The notes beneath the pieces were generated by a model. The model did not search any database. It was not told where the DNA came from and saw only the letters and a list, made by a program, of their open reading frames with translations. From Clytia hemisphaerica (lineage: Eukaryota > Cnidaria > Hydrozoa > Leptothecata > Clytiidae), in assembly GCA_902728285.1 (NCBI GenBank), contig CACVBU010000997.1, forward strand, positions 134,747-198,746: a DNA stretch of 64,000 nucleotides. The letters run 5' to 3'. This document shows positions 32,952 through 44,840 of the stretch, piece after piece (the first letter of the stretch is position 1; each line of letters begins with the position of its first letter). Both the position numbers and the translations under genes were made by a program.

Positions 32952-33062
32952 CCTATGTAACGAATCCATAAAGAATTTGTCACTCGTTGGTAAATGATTA
33001 CATCTATCACAAAGTGAGATATTTTCCACCACGACACATGGTATTTCGTATTCTTCAGCTAC
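32952..33062 (-). pseudogene. Second copy of the E-I-P-x-V-V-V exon
   Basis: Reads A-E-E-Y-E-I-P-C-V-V-V-E-N-I-S-L-C-D-R-C and K-F-F-M-D-S-L. The donor GT present at 25940 is lost here. Relation to the kinase is inferred from position only. Confidence 0.45.
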
Positions 33063-33355
33063 CTTGAGAAAAATAAATCATTTTAATTGAACCTGAATGA
33101 CAGCCTTAATCACAAATGAATAAATAAGTAAATAGATTTCAATCAATGTCAATTAATTTTAAACCAGGTATGCATGCTTAAAGTGAATGGGCTATATATT
33201 TATATGTTGGTCCACATTTGTACGCTTTAATGTTAAGTCAATTTTGTTCTTGTGGAATTGCATGGTCATGATATTAAAAATAAAACTAAAAAATCAAGCT
33301 TGCATTTAATGTGGAAATCCAATTTTATAATAGTAAAGGCTGATGAGAAATCTAC

Positions 33356-33445
33356 CACTTAAGAGTCGGAGCAATGTAAAATCGATAATCGTCACCAACA
33401 TGCCTTTATTTGAGACCTTAACATCCTTGCAACTAACTTTCCCGG
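33356..33445 (-). pseudogene. Haspin-like kinase, catalytic-exon end (copy 7)
   Basis: Reads C-K-D-V-K-V-S-N-K-G-M-L-V-T-I-I-D-F-T-L-L-R-L. It is cut off upstream by an AT-rich stretch at ~33450, so the HRD part is missing. Confidence 0.6.
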
Positions 33446-33883
33446 ATTTTATTAAATTTTAATTATTATTTTTTTTTGATTTTGACGAGGTTCGCATGTG
33501 TCAATTAATAAATTAAAATCCTTACATTGCTTAATCATAAAACAAAGATGTTGGAACATAATATTACCATAGGATAGGAATCGCTCAACACGTGGTTGGT
33601 GGCGTTTAGTGACATCATTTATCGAACTCAGCAATACTGTTCGGCCTTTTCCAAGTTAAAAAAACTTCGGCATCCATAATCTATTAAATAAAAATATGAA
33701 TTTTTGATTTAAAACCCGCCCGGCAGACTATGAATGGTGAAACCCACCCGCCACCCCGGACTACTTAAAATTGTTTTGCTGAACTCAGAGGGAAAACTCC
33801 CTTTTGGTTCCAATCTTATCATATCGCTGTTGCTTTTATGTAACTTATCATATTTTTTCAAATTTTTGATAAATTAGTAAAGC

Positions 33884-34848
33884 TCAATTTACATCTTCAC
33901 ACATGTTAGGTATAAAATGTGATTTTGTTAGTTTTAACATGGTTATGAAACAGTCTAAACTTTTCACTCGTGTTATAGCAACATATCCTACCGCTGCCGA
34001 AATTCTTGGCGTATCAAAGACTACAGTAACATGCCCCATCGTTTGACCTTGTATTAATGTGAACTGTAGTGGCATATCCAGATCAGTGTATCTAGTAATT
34101 GAATGAACCGTGCTTGTTGTGCCGTTGACGTACCTCGTAGTTTTGAATTTATTTTCTGTAATGCACACCGGCATTCTGATATGAAGATGCAGTTCTTCTA
34201 CCCTAGGTCTTCGTCTAAGAATTCAAACGGCTTTTACGACTCAAAGAAATGTTGCGTGCAAACTTTTTTTACACATTTCTCGACTGACCTGCTTAAGAGC
34301 AGGAACGTTGTGGTTGGAGTGACATTGAGGTGAGCAGAAATAACCTAATGTGAAAAAGTGTCAGGAAAGCTGTCATGAATTCGACAAGCGTTCAGTGTGT
34401 CTAGCGTTTCGTTATTCGGCCGGCTGTATCGAAAATTTTCTAAGAATTTACAATATTCTTCATCTGCACGGAACTGAGCACTCATATGAATCATTCTGAA
34501 GTGGCTGCGAAGACCCTCATTATCAAAAATTGATTTTGTTATAGTAGTCTTACCGTCACGCGTTGTCAAAGATCTTAACTGGCAGCCGTCACCTGCAAGA
34601 ACAAGGAGCGGTCCGTTTGGCATGCTATCCCGAGTGGTCATAATGTGAGTTAGGTAGTCAGTTTGAATTTGGGTGACCTCGTCTACGAGTAAAACGTGGT
34701 ACTTCCTCAAGGCCCAGTTTATAGATGGTGCAGTTTCACAACATACCGAAATGTGATATGTTGAATGTACAGTATCACAGTGAACATTAGGAAAGGCGCT
34801 GGACGCTTTCTCTACATTCAACAGACTCCTCAGGTCTCTCTTTGCCAT
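33884..34848 (-). pseudogene. PIF1-like DNA helicase remnant
   Basis: Two minus-strand frames. 34345-34848 (167 codons) reads L-L-V-D-E-V-T-Q-I (Walker B), V-L-A-G-D-G-C-Q-L (motif III) and S-A-Q-F-R-A-D. 33884-34174 (96 codons) reads M-P-V-C-I-T-E-N, Y-V-N-G-T, L-I-Q-G-Q-T-M and Y-V-A-I-T-R-V (motif VI), in PIF1 order. PIF1 helicases unwind DNA in genome maintenance, and the family is also carried by Helitrons and large DNA viruses. Walker A is missing upstream and ~170 bp of out-of-frame sequence separates the frames. It sits within the haspin array, so it probably arrived by transposition or insertion. No Helitron ends were identified. Confidence 0.65.
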
Positions 34849-35659
34849 CTTCGATCAAAAACGGCTCTAGTGAAACTTTGACTCTACTGAATAGATTACG
34901 CTGAGAAATCGACATATCATTCTCATTGTAGACATGTTAGTCTCACTCAGCTGCCAACGTAAATCGGTCAAAACGACCATTTCGATAATAGTCTAACGCT
35001 GTTCTTTGCGAGCGCACATACATAACTACGGTTCTAGGTCACTCGGTCGGAAGTCACTCGTGTAACTTATGCAATGTCTAAAAAGGAAAAGTTTGGCAAG
35101 CAACTGAGGGCCTTTAGTATAGCCTATTAAAAATAGTATAAATATAGAGATTAGTAAATTAGTAAATCATCAAGGAAAGGAAACCTCAGGCCTGTTAGTA
35201 TTTTTTAAAAAGTCTTAAAACGACATCATTTCAAATCTAGTTCTAAATTCAGATTAAATGTAAAATCAGAAAACTAGTAAATGTTGGAATTTTCTTATTT
35301 AATAGAAGAAATGCAAGAGATTATCTAAAAAAAAAGTATTCGAGACCTATTGGTTATAAAATCATTATAAATTATGACTGAGAGTTTCTCTTTAAATAAA
35401 ATTGAAATTGATATCAAATGTTTCTCGGCATGCTACATTTTCATAATAATTTTTGTTTCTTTTAATCAATTATCGATAAAAATTACAAACAAAACCAAGT
35501 AAATAAAATCTCTGATACTTGTAAGTATGTTTCAATTTTGCCTTTATTGGAATGTACAAAATATACAACATCTTGAATTTCATTTATTGGTAGGAATTTC
35601 CGATATGCACCGTATCGCTCTGAAAACTATGTTTAAAATAGATTACATCTTTAATTTTA

Positions 35660-35800
35660 TTTACGGTAAGAATTTGCGATATGCACTATATCGCTCTGAA
35701 AAATCGTCAACAAAGAATTATATCGATCAAAAAGTGATAGATACTTTTCTACAACAACACACCGTTTTTCGTATTTTTAAAGACCTTCATAAAAATAAAT
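35660..35800 (-). pseudogene. Very degraded copy of the E-I-P-x-V-V-V exon
   Basis: Minus-strand DNA aligns by eye to 32952-33062 (GTTGTAGAAAAGTAT.T.TC...GATCGAT) but has stops in every frame. Confidence 0.3.
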
Positions 35801-35989
35801 CATTGTAATTGAACTTGAAAGACAGCCTTAATCATAAACAATGTATAGAGCGTTAAAAAAAAAGAAAAAAAGGAAAAAACATTAGGTGTTAGTTCTTGTC
35901 TCAAAATATTAAATAAATTAAAATAAAATATGATAAAATAAGATAAAATAAAATACAATAAAAAATAAAATCAAATAGCTGGTATAGAC

Positions 35990-36079
35990 CTTAGCGTGGA
36001 GCTTGTCTCTCCACTTTCCTCCTTTAAATTTAAAATAACCTCTCCAAACGATCCTTCACCAATCTTCATCTTGTCAAAA
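35990..36079 (-). pseudogene. Haspin-like kinase, glycine-rich-loop exon (copy 7), loop intact
   Basis: 90 nt between acceptor TTTCGATAG and a poor donor GTCTAT. It reads F-D-K-M-K-I-G-E-G-S-F-G-E-V-I-L-N-L-K-E-E-S-G, a perfect kinase P-loop (GEGSFGEV). Frame and phase agree with 24601-24752. A trace of the same exon end (CTTAGCGTG.A.CTTGTCTCT) is at ~26233. Downstream exons of this copy are only fragments. Confidence 0.65.
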
Positions 36080-36200
36080 CTATCGAAAATAGTATGAATA
36101 TGGAAATGATAAAATAATAAAATGTTGGTAATAAATATTAAATAATTACGTGTAATGATTAATAATCAATTAACTCTCAGTTTATATGAATCATCAATTA

Positions 36201-36572
36201 CACTATTTTTTTATTAGAACACTTAAAATCTTAAAGTCTGGATGTGCTTATTTTTTAAAGCATTTTTCAGCCCAAAATGTTCTTAATTGTGTTCTTAATT
36301 TTCCAGACTACTCTAAATCGACAATAAGATGCAAAAAAAGAAACACTTAAAACTGGTAAAAATTGGACAATACAGTATTTGATTATCGATTTTAGAAAAT
36401 CCATCCCGTCCCAATCCATTTCGTTAAAACTGCTTGAAAAGAAGAAAAATTTGTATTTTTTTGTCATTTTTTTCCAAACTGAGGCTGGGCATGTTCTGAC
36501 GATGTTCTTAATTTTCGACAAATTTCAGCCTCAATGTTCTTATAAACTGGGTTCTAATAAAAAATAAAACAG
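36201..36572. mobile_element. TA-flanked MITE, inverted relative of 31581-31948
   Basis: Ends ATTTTTTTATTAGAAC / GTTCTAATAAAAAAT with TA on both sides (36199-36200, 36573-36574). The interior is the reverse complement of the 31.6-kb copy. Confidence 0.75.
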
Positions 36573-36574
36573 TA

Positions 36575-37630
36575 AGTAGATGAAACTGTTGAATAATTGT
36601 ATACTCAAAAAATATAGGTACAGGGTTAGTGCACATTTTTTGATTTGTACTATTGATTCAAAGTGTACCACCAACACAAGTCTTTAGCTATATATATAGT
36701 CTAGAAGTATAAAACCTTCAACTACTCAAAATGGAAACAATAAATACAAAAACCCACAAAACAAAAAGACAATACAAATACAACAAAAATCTAGAATGAA
36801 CATTCACAGAAAATCAATCAGGTTGGAGTAGAAAAGGAAAATATGATGACATAGAAATCCGTCAATGTAAAACTAGTGATCTAAAATGACTTTAAGGAAG
36901 AAAGTAACTCAATATGAGTTAAGATGGAAAGAAGTAACTCAATATGAGTCAAAAAATATTTCAAGAAAACACATTATCTGTTCCTCAGTTTTCGACCTAC
37001 ACAGGATTTCGGCCATTTGTGAAAATATCCTCCTATATGATGGAAATAGGGTTGTGTAGGTAGGCCAAACAGTGTTAATAGACACCACCACAGATAAAAG
37101 ATAGTAAAAGATGTGTTTATTGAAAGTATAAAACGCGCGCATAATATAAAATAAACTAAAACGTAACACGGAACCAGCCGAAGAAACTAAAATTACAATG
37201 AGAAAAGAAGTATACTTTCTACTAGACAAAGTTGCCACACCTTTGACACGTTTCTGCCACAACGTTGAAGAAAGCATACTAGAAGAGAAGGAACTGGGAT
37301 TGGATTGCCACTATCCAACCCTGTGGCTCTCACACACATTTTACAGTTCAAAGAATAAGATGGAAAGAGTGGGGAAAGAATGAGAATTTAAAAAATCGGA
37401 CTATAACCCGGTTCGAAGCCCCGTACACCGTGACCGCTCACCGCAAGAGCTGGCGAACGAGTGAATCTTGAGAGAGTTGAAATCTTGAAAATTCTGAAAA
37501 ATGACGAACTATAACCCGTCGAAGACTGCAATCTAACTTTGCGTTTTCAGCACCTTGACATCGCATTCTTTGTATAAAAACTTTGGCTTTAACTTTCAAG
37601 TCCTCGAAATATATATAACTATGAGTACAT
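36575..37630. other. No recognised gene
   Basis: A 112-codon minus frame (36939-37277) and a 61-codon plus frame overlap each other and show no domain. GC is locally a little higher at 37.05-37.45 kb, with a repeated ACTATAACCCG(G) word at ~37402 and ~37508. Confidence 0.4.
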
Positions 37631-37634
37631 GGAC

Positions 37635-39660
37635 TTTACCTGATCTTCATCCCTTTTTGACATAATGTAATGTCTTTTCCATCTTTTTTGAGAATCATCT
37701 TGTGACACCTACATTTCATTTTGATGTTTCGAACATCAGCTGGACTGCAATGACTTTTCCATCGTCTTTTTTGAAAATCGTCTTGTGACGCCTACATTTT
37801 TTTTTGATGTTTTGAACATTAGCTGGACTGCAATATCTTTCCAATTTCTTTTGAGAATCATATTGTTACACCTACATTTTTTTGATGTTTCGAACATCAG
37901 CTGGACGGCCCTCTTTTTTAAGAATCATCTTGTGACGCCTACATTTCTTTCTGATGTTTCGAACATCAGCTGGACTGCAATGTCTTTTCCATCTTTTTTA
38001 AGAATCTTCTTGTGACACCTACATTTCTTTTTGACGTTCCGAACATCAGCTGGACATTTCCATCGTCTTATTTGTAAATCGTCTTGTGACGCCTACATTT
38101 CTTTTGGATGTTTCGAATATCAGCTGGACTGCAATGTCTTTTCCATCTTTTTTAAGAATCTTCTTGTGACACCTACATTTCTTTTTGACGTTCCGAACAT
38201 CAGCTGGACATTTCCATCGTCTTATTTGTAAATCGTCTTGTGACGCCTACATTTCTTTCGGATGTTTCGAATATCAGCTGGACGGCAACGTGTTTTTTAA
38301 GAATCATCTTGTGACGCCTACATTTCTTTCGGATGTTTCGAATATTAGCTGGTCTGCAATGTCTTTCCCATTTCTTTTGAGAATCATTTTGTTACACCTA
38401 CATTTTTTTGATGTTTCGAACATCAGCTGGACGGCAACGTCTTTTTTAAGAATCATCTTGTGACGCCTACATTTCTTTCGGATGTTTCGAACATTAGCTG
38501 GTCTGCAATGTCTTTTCCATCTTTTTTAAGAATCTTCTTGTGACGCCTACATTTCTTTTTGATGTTTTGAACATTAGCTGGACTGTAATATCTTTCCCAT
38601 TTCTTTTGAGTTTTACACCTACGGACTGTATATCTTTCCCATTCTTTTTCATTTGTTACACCTACATTTTTTTGATGTCTCGAACATCAGCTGGACGGCA
38701 ACGTCTTTTTTAAGAATCATCTTGTGACGCCTACATTTCTTTCGGATGTTTCGAATATTAGCTGGTCTGCAATGTCTTTTCCATATTTTTTAAGAATCTT
38801 CATGTGACGCCTACATTTCTTTTAGATGTTTTGAACATTAGCTGGACCGTAATATCTTTTCCATTTCTTTTGAGAATCATTTTGTTACACCTACATTTTT
38901 TTGATGTTTCGAACATCAGCTGGACGGCAACGTCTTTTTTAAGAATCATCTTGTGACGCCTACATTTCTTTCGGATGTTTCGAATATCAGCTGGACTGCA
39001 ATGTCTTTTCCATCTTTTTTGAGAATCTCTTGTGACGCCTACATTCTTTTAGCTGTTAAATTACTGGACTAATATCTTCCCATTCTTTGAGACATTTGGT
39101 TACCCTACATTTTTTTGATTTATAACATCAGCTGGACGGCAACGTCTTTTTAAGAATCATCTTGGCGCTACATTTCTTCGGAGTTTCGAATATTACTTGT
39201 CTGCATGTTTTTCCATCTTTTTGAGATCATCTTGTGACGCTACATTTCTTTTAGATGTTTGAACTTACTGACGTATATCTTTCCCATTCTTTTGAGAATC
39301 ATTTTGTTCCACCTACATTTTTTTGAGTTCGAACATCAGCTGGACGCAACGTCTTTTTCAGAATCATCTTGTGACGCTAATTTCTTCGGAGTCGAATTAG
39401 CTGGTTGCAATTCTTTTCATCTTTTTAAGAATTCTTTGTGCACTACATTCTTTTTACGTTCTCACATCAGCTGGACATTTCTATCGTCTTTTTAGAGAAT
39501 CATCTTGTGAAGCCTACATTTATTTTTGATATTTTGAACATCAGCTGGTCTGCAAGGTCTTTTCGATCGTCTTTTTTGTTTTTTTATGAATCGTCTTGTG
39601 ACGCCTACATTTCTTTTTGATGTTTCGAACATCAGCTGGACTGCAATATCTTTTTCATTC
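37635..39660. repeat. ~75-90-bp minisatellite, about 25 copies
   Basis: The unit contains CTTGTGACGCCTACATTT, GATGTTTCGAACATCAGC and TGGACTGCAATGTCTTTTCC. Variants (TTGTTACACC, GGATGTTTCGAATAT) alternate in a higher-order pattern in 37.9-39.0 kb. Units at ~39030-39460 have many one-base losses. Open frames reading N-I-S-W-T-A are shadows of the repeat. Confidence 0.92.
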
Positions 39661-40729
39661 TATTGCTAGGCAAAGCTAAAAAACGATAGAAAAAAATCAA
39701 AAATTGACTTTGTGTTTGTTTGTCATTTTCAAGTATTGCCTATAACCCTCTGTTTTTATTGTAGAACTTTCTTTACCTCTGTTAACTTTTGATGATATAA
39801 ACAATCTAGAATTCTTCTCTGTAAAATTAATTTCCAAAAGGCACTTTGATTATATTCAGATTTTACTCCTTTGTCAAATATTTCTTGTTATCTGCCTTCA
39901 ACTTCTACAGTCTGATCGTATATTGGACGCTACCAACAATCTGGTACTCTAAGCCTCTTATACGGTCCAAGTTGTCATATCCTCTCAACCCAAAGAACTC
40001 GCTTTTCTTAGCCAAGATCTAAAGTTGGCGCCACTGATCACTACATGGTGTGATTGTATACATTTCTGTTATGGCACTTTATCAATTGAGTATAGAGGCT
40101 TCCTAATTATCAGACGAGGTAGTTACTAAAAACCAACATATCTACCTTATTACGTGAACTTGCCTTGACAAATGTTTAACAGCCTTGAAATTTACATGTT
40201 AAAATTAGCACGCATAAGCTTTTAAGGTCATCTCAAGTGGCAGTTTTGGGTGGATTTTCTTTTCCAATTATTGTTCTTGCTGGATTGAATTTTTCGATGT
40301 TTAACTTGTTGTTTGTACACAGATTGTTAGTTTTTTGTCAAAATCTATAGATTACATTGTTAGAATAATTTCATTTTTCAATTTTCTGTAATCGTCTTAC
40401 TAAGATGAGGTTTGACCGATCAACTGCCTTCTGATATTCTCTATGGTTAAAAAATATTCCAATACTATAATCAGATCGTAGAGTTAAAATTCAGGCTAAA
40501 AATAATATTTCATTTGATTTATATTGTAAATAGGCAGCATTGTGGTTAATATTAAAATTTTAACTATGAACTATTTATAACTATATCATATGAAAGAGGA
40601 AAAAAATAATTAGGTAATTTAGATACTGAAATATACCATAAAATATTGTAACTATACTATTATATACCGTAGTAGTAAAATAATTCGTAAATAGTCAAAT
40701 AATAGTCAAAAAAATATAACACAATTCTC
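39661..40729. other. No gene seen
   Basis: AT-rich, no recognisable coding or inverted-repeat structure. Confidence 0.4.
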
Positions 40730-40731
40730 TA

Positions 40732-42316
40732 CGGAAGCCCATTAGGGCCAACACCGTGAAGTGGAAAAAATATTCCTCGGTTCTATTTCAATCAGAAGCG
40801 CTTTTCGTTTTTCTTCCGCATTGCAACTGAAACATGAAGCACTACTAAAAGATCTTCCGCTCCATCTTTTAAATGTGCAGTGTGAGAATTTTTTCCACTG
40901 TAGTTTAAGGGCTCTGACCATAGTCATAAAATTGATTTTAGTATCTGAACATAAAAGTTATGTTCTAGATTCTTTAACACTTTTAACAAAGAATTGCCTT
41001 TATAAATTGCCTCTTAATCAAACCCCTTAAGAGTAATTAAGAACTATATTGCAAAAATGACGCTATGAACTTTAAAAAGACGTAAATAATATGTTGCATC
41101 ACCTTCTTTTATAAAAAGTGCTAAGTTTTAATGGGTAATAAACCTTTTTGTTTCAAACTTTTTTCAAACTTTACGCAAAGAATTGAACTATTTTAAATTT
41201 TGCGGAAAATCTTTCTAAAAAGATGTGTCAAAAGCTATGATTGTTTTTTTAAGCAAAAGCCAGATGAAAAATTGATGAAAAACCACTATTTTGAAGATTT
41301 CGAGACAAAGAAGCATTTACAAAAATTTTCCGCAAAAATTTTTACTGTTCGGTTAAAGATACACCATCTACTGCGAAAATTTTTTCAAAATGTTTTTTCT
41401 TCGCCGAAACTAAGCTCTTCAAAGTTGAAATACTCTTCCTCGCAAAAGTCTTCATTTTCTTCTTTATCAAATTTTTTCAATGCAATTTTTGAATTTTCAG
41501 ATTCAGGAATAGTTTGTCTAACAGAAAATGTATAACATGCCATAGTTTTGCTGGTTACATCAGTCAGAAAACACATTTTAAACACGGCAATTATGAAAAA
41601 TTCACTATGGTCAGAGCCCTTAAATCAAAAGCGTTACTTAGAATTTTCCGCGCTGCACTTGAAATTTACGAAGCGTAGATTTTTTCCCGCTTCAGATCGG
41701 TCATAGTTCATCACTTGATGTGCTGATTTGAAACGGACCTCGGGTAACGTGTAAACAAACTGTTAGTGGTACACAAAATTTTAGAGTGTTATCAAAACAG
41801 GGGAAGAAGCACTGAGACCTATATCTCTAGGAAGAAGATGCCTCATCATGCTGGACGCTCTTATAAGTTAGGTTTCTAAACCTAAAATGAAAACAAATCC
41901 ATAACTTTGGGTTACTTAATTAAGCGATATCTCATTTAGATTACTTTACCTCCTCATTCGATCGAGCCCATTTTCTTTATCTTATTGTTGCCAATACCAA
42001 ATACTACCTGGTACACACTTTGACTACCCTCCTCTTTACATGGACCCAATGAGGGTGCAAAACATATTAAGCAGATTCGGTGAAGCGAGCCCCAATAATC
42101 TATTGAACTTGAAGCGCGAAAAGTTGGTACCTCGCTTCTGTTCCGGATAACAGTATGGGACGGGAGATTTCGTTTCAGCTGCTATTATTAATTGAAAAGA
42201 GAAGTGTTTGCAGCTTTATGTTTGAGCGCAGAAGTAAAAAGAATATCGCTTCTGATTAAAATAGAAGCACGGGATATTTTTTTTCACTTCAATGTATTGG
42301 CCCTAATGGGCTTCTG
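40732..42316. mobile_element. TA-flanked element with ~90-bp inverted ends
   Basis: Ends CGGAAGCCCATTAGGGCC / GGCCCTAATGGGCTTCTG between TA dinucleotides (40730-40731, 42317-42318). It contains a nested TTAA element (40909-41619). No transposase ORF. Confidence 0.75.
40909..41619. mobile_element. TTAA-flanked GGGCTCTG element, copy alpha
   Basis: Inverted ends GGGCTCTGACCATAGT / ACTATGGTCAGAGCCC with TTAA at 40905-40908 and 41620-41623. The minus strand at 41385-41585 has a 66-codon frame ending K-K-F-D-K-E-E-N-E-D-F-C-E-E-E-Y-F-N-F, conserved in copies beta and gamma. Confidence 0.82.
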
Positions 42317-42559
42317 TAATTCTTGGTATTTTGTTTTTGTCCAAACTTATGTTAAGAAACGAAATAATAATAAAGTCCATTTCAAATGAGCTGGCAGTGT
42401 TTTTCAAATTAAAAATGAAGAAGAAAATCAACTTTTTGTGGAATAATGCTATGATCTTCATTTTTGTATCATAAACTCTTCAATCTTAGGACGTCGTAAA
42501 TTGTTTTCACATTAATGCTGTCTAAGATAAAAAAAATCACTTATGTGAAAATGATGATT

Positions 42560-43421
42560 ATAGCACAATTATGTTGCTCTTCTTTTATAAAAAGTGCTAA
42601 GTTTTAATGGGTAATTAACCTTTTTGTTTCGAAGTTTTTCAAACTTTCCGCAAAGAATTGCATCAAAAGTTATCTCCAGGGGATTAAGGCGGGGTCAAAA
42701 TGCTTGCAACGTTACAAATCGTTTTCAGAAGCTCATTTTGGGCTCAAACGAAGCGTATAACTAAAAAGAATAAGATTTAGTCCAGGCAGATGTTTTTTTA
42801 TTTTTCAAATTTGCGTAATTCGCAAACATCCTCGATTTTACGCTATTTTGATGACGCCATTAAAATTGAAATTTCAATAACTTTTGATAGAATCATCAAA
42901 TCAATTTCAAATTTTGACCAAAGATGCATATTATTAATGTTTTCAGAATTAGAAAAATAATTTATTGAAATTTGATGACGTCATCACTTTTCGGCCAAAA
43001 AACTGAAATCCTTAATGCTGACGTCATTTTAAAATCTTTTGAAAATTTGCATTGAAATGCATCTTTGGTGAAAATTTGAAATTATTTTGATGATTCTATC
43101 AAAAGTTATGGGAAAAATTTTCCGAAAATTCATTTTTAGTTCGGTAAAAGATAAACCCATCTGGCGTAAAAAAAATTCAAAATGTTTTTTCTTCGCGGAA
43201 AATAAGCTCATCAAAGCTGAAATACTCTTCTTCGAAAAAGTCTGCATTTTCTTCTTCATGAATTTTTTTCATAGCGATTCTTAAATTTTCAGACTCGAGG
43301 ATAATTGGCCTACTAGTAACAGAAAATGTATAACATGCCACAGTTTTGTGGGCTACATCAAGTAGAAATTTATATTTTGTACGTGGCAAATATTAAAAAT
43401 TCACTACGGTCAGAGCCCTTA
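42560..43421. mobile_element. TTAA-type GGGCTCTG element, copy gamma (left end unclear)
   Basis: Right end ACTACGGTCAGAGCCCTTA at 43403-43421. Shares AAAAGTGCTAAGTTTTAATG with copy alpha at ~42592. A minus frame 43177-43389 carries E-E-E-N-A-D-F-F-E-E-E-Y-F-S-F. It includes an internal inverted repeat (~42875-42935 / 43050-43112, ATAACTTTTGATAGAATCAT). Confidence 0.6.
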
Positions 43422-43489
43422 TACTTTTAGTGTGATAATGGATGGAAAAAGCAGATTAAATTTCTTACTTTTATGCATTCAGGCGTTTT

Positions 43490-43700
43490 ATCTAACGATG
43501 CGGTCGTAAGCCCTTAAAGTTTACGCATAATTAGACTCAAACCAAAAGAATTCCACCACATCACGCTAATTATGCAGATTCTTTTGGTCAACTACAAAAG
43601 AAATCCATTAACCGAACCCTTAGGGAGAAAGGACCTGTTAAATGACGAGCCGTATTTTTTTCATTTCATAAGAAGCTGTTTTTCAATCTCTTTACACTTC
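43490..43700 (-). repeat. Dispersed repeat, inverted relative at ~60195-60410
   Basis: Contains TTTACGCATAATTAG, ATTATGCAGATTCTTTTGG and AAGCTGTTTTTCAATCTC, matched in reverse in intron 3 of the integrase-like gene. Confidence 0.55.
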
Positions 43701-44022
43701 TTCTGATCCCACCTCCCTACTTTACAGATTCAAAATCATCCTTTCTCGTATAGCCACATTTGACGAACCAGGACGAGGATACAGAGGAAGAGGAAGAAGA
43801 GGAAAAAGACGAAAATAACTTAATATTTGTCTAGGACTTTATGATATATTTCAATTTAATGTTTATATTTCGAAAAAAAAACCAGGTGAATTAAAATTAC
43901 GTGACAGGTGACGTCTTCAAAATTATTGATTTTTATTTATTCATACTTGCATTGCTTCATAGGACACATCCGCAATGTTTTTCTTTACTGTAGGCTTTTT
44001 TCGCACTGAAAATTATCTGCAT

Positions 44023-44840
44023 CTTGATAGACTGTGATATACCTTTCGGTAATTAGTTCTTACAAAGTAAACAAGAGATGGCACGCAATATGAGCATATT
44101 CATTTTTTTCTTTTAAACATATACTTTATAAGAATCAAATCAATAACTCTTGATAGACTGTGATATACCTTTCGGTAATTAGTTCTTACAAAGTAAACAA
44201 GAGATGGCGCACAATATGAGCATATTTATTTTTCTTATAAGCCTACACTTTATAAGAATCAAATCAATAACTCTTGATAGACTGTGATATACCTTTCGGT
44301 AATTAGTTCTTACAAAGTAAACAAGAGATGGCGCACAATATGAGCATATTTATTTTTCTTATAAGCCTACACTTTATAAGAATCAAATCAATAACTCTTG
44401 ATAGACTGTGATATACCTTTCGGTAAATTAGTTCTTACAAAGTAAACAAGAGATGGCGCACAATATGAGCATATTTATTTTTCTTATAAGCCTACACTTT
44501 ATAAGAATCAAATCAATAACTCTTGATAGACTGTGATATACCTTTCGGTAATTAGTTCTTACAAAGTAAACAAGAGATGGCGCACAATTTGAGCATATTT
44601 ATTTTTCTTATAAGCATATACTTTATAAGAATCAAATCAATAACTCTTGATAGACTGTGATATACCTTTCGGTAATTAGTTCTTACAAAGTAAACAAGAG
44701 ATAGCGCACAATATGAGCATATTTATATTTCTTATAAGCATATACTTTATAAGAATCAAATTAATAACTCTTGATAGACGGTGATATATACCCTTCGGTC
44801 ATTTACCCTTCGGTTATTAGTTCTTAAGAATTAAACAACC
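44023..44840. repeat. 124-bp tandem repeat, ~6.5 copies
   Basis: Units start at 44023, 44149, 44273, 44397, 44522, 44646 and 44770 with CTTGATAGACTGTGATATAC; very high identity between copies. Confidence 0.93.

Noticed and set aside
36939..37277. 112-codon minus frame
   Set aside because: No domain, overlaps another frame, and no splice or promoter support.
37785..39620. Chain of open frames reading N-I-S-W-T-A-M-S-F
   Set aside because: Shadows of the minisatellite; the frames break wherever unit length changes.
44023..44840. CRISPR-like regular spacing
   Set aside because: The whole unit is repeated with no variable spacers, and the DNA is clearly animal.
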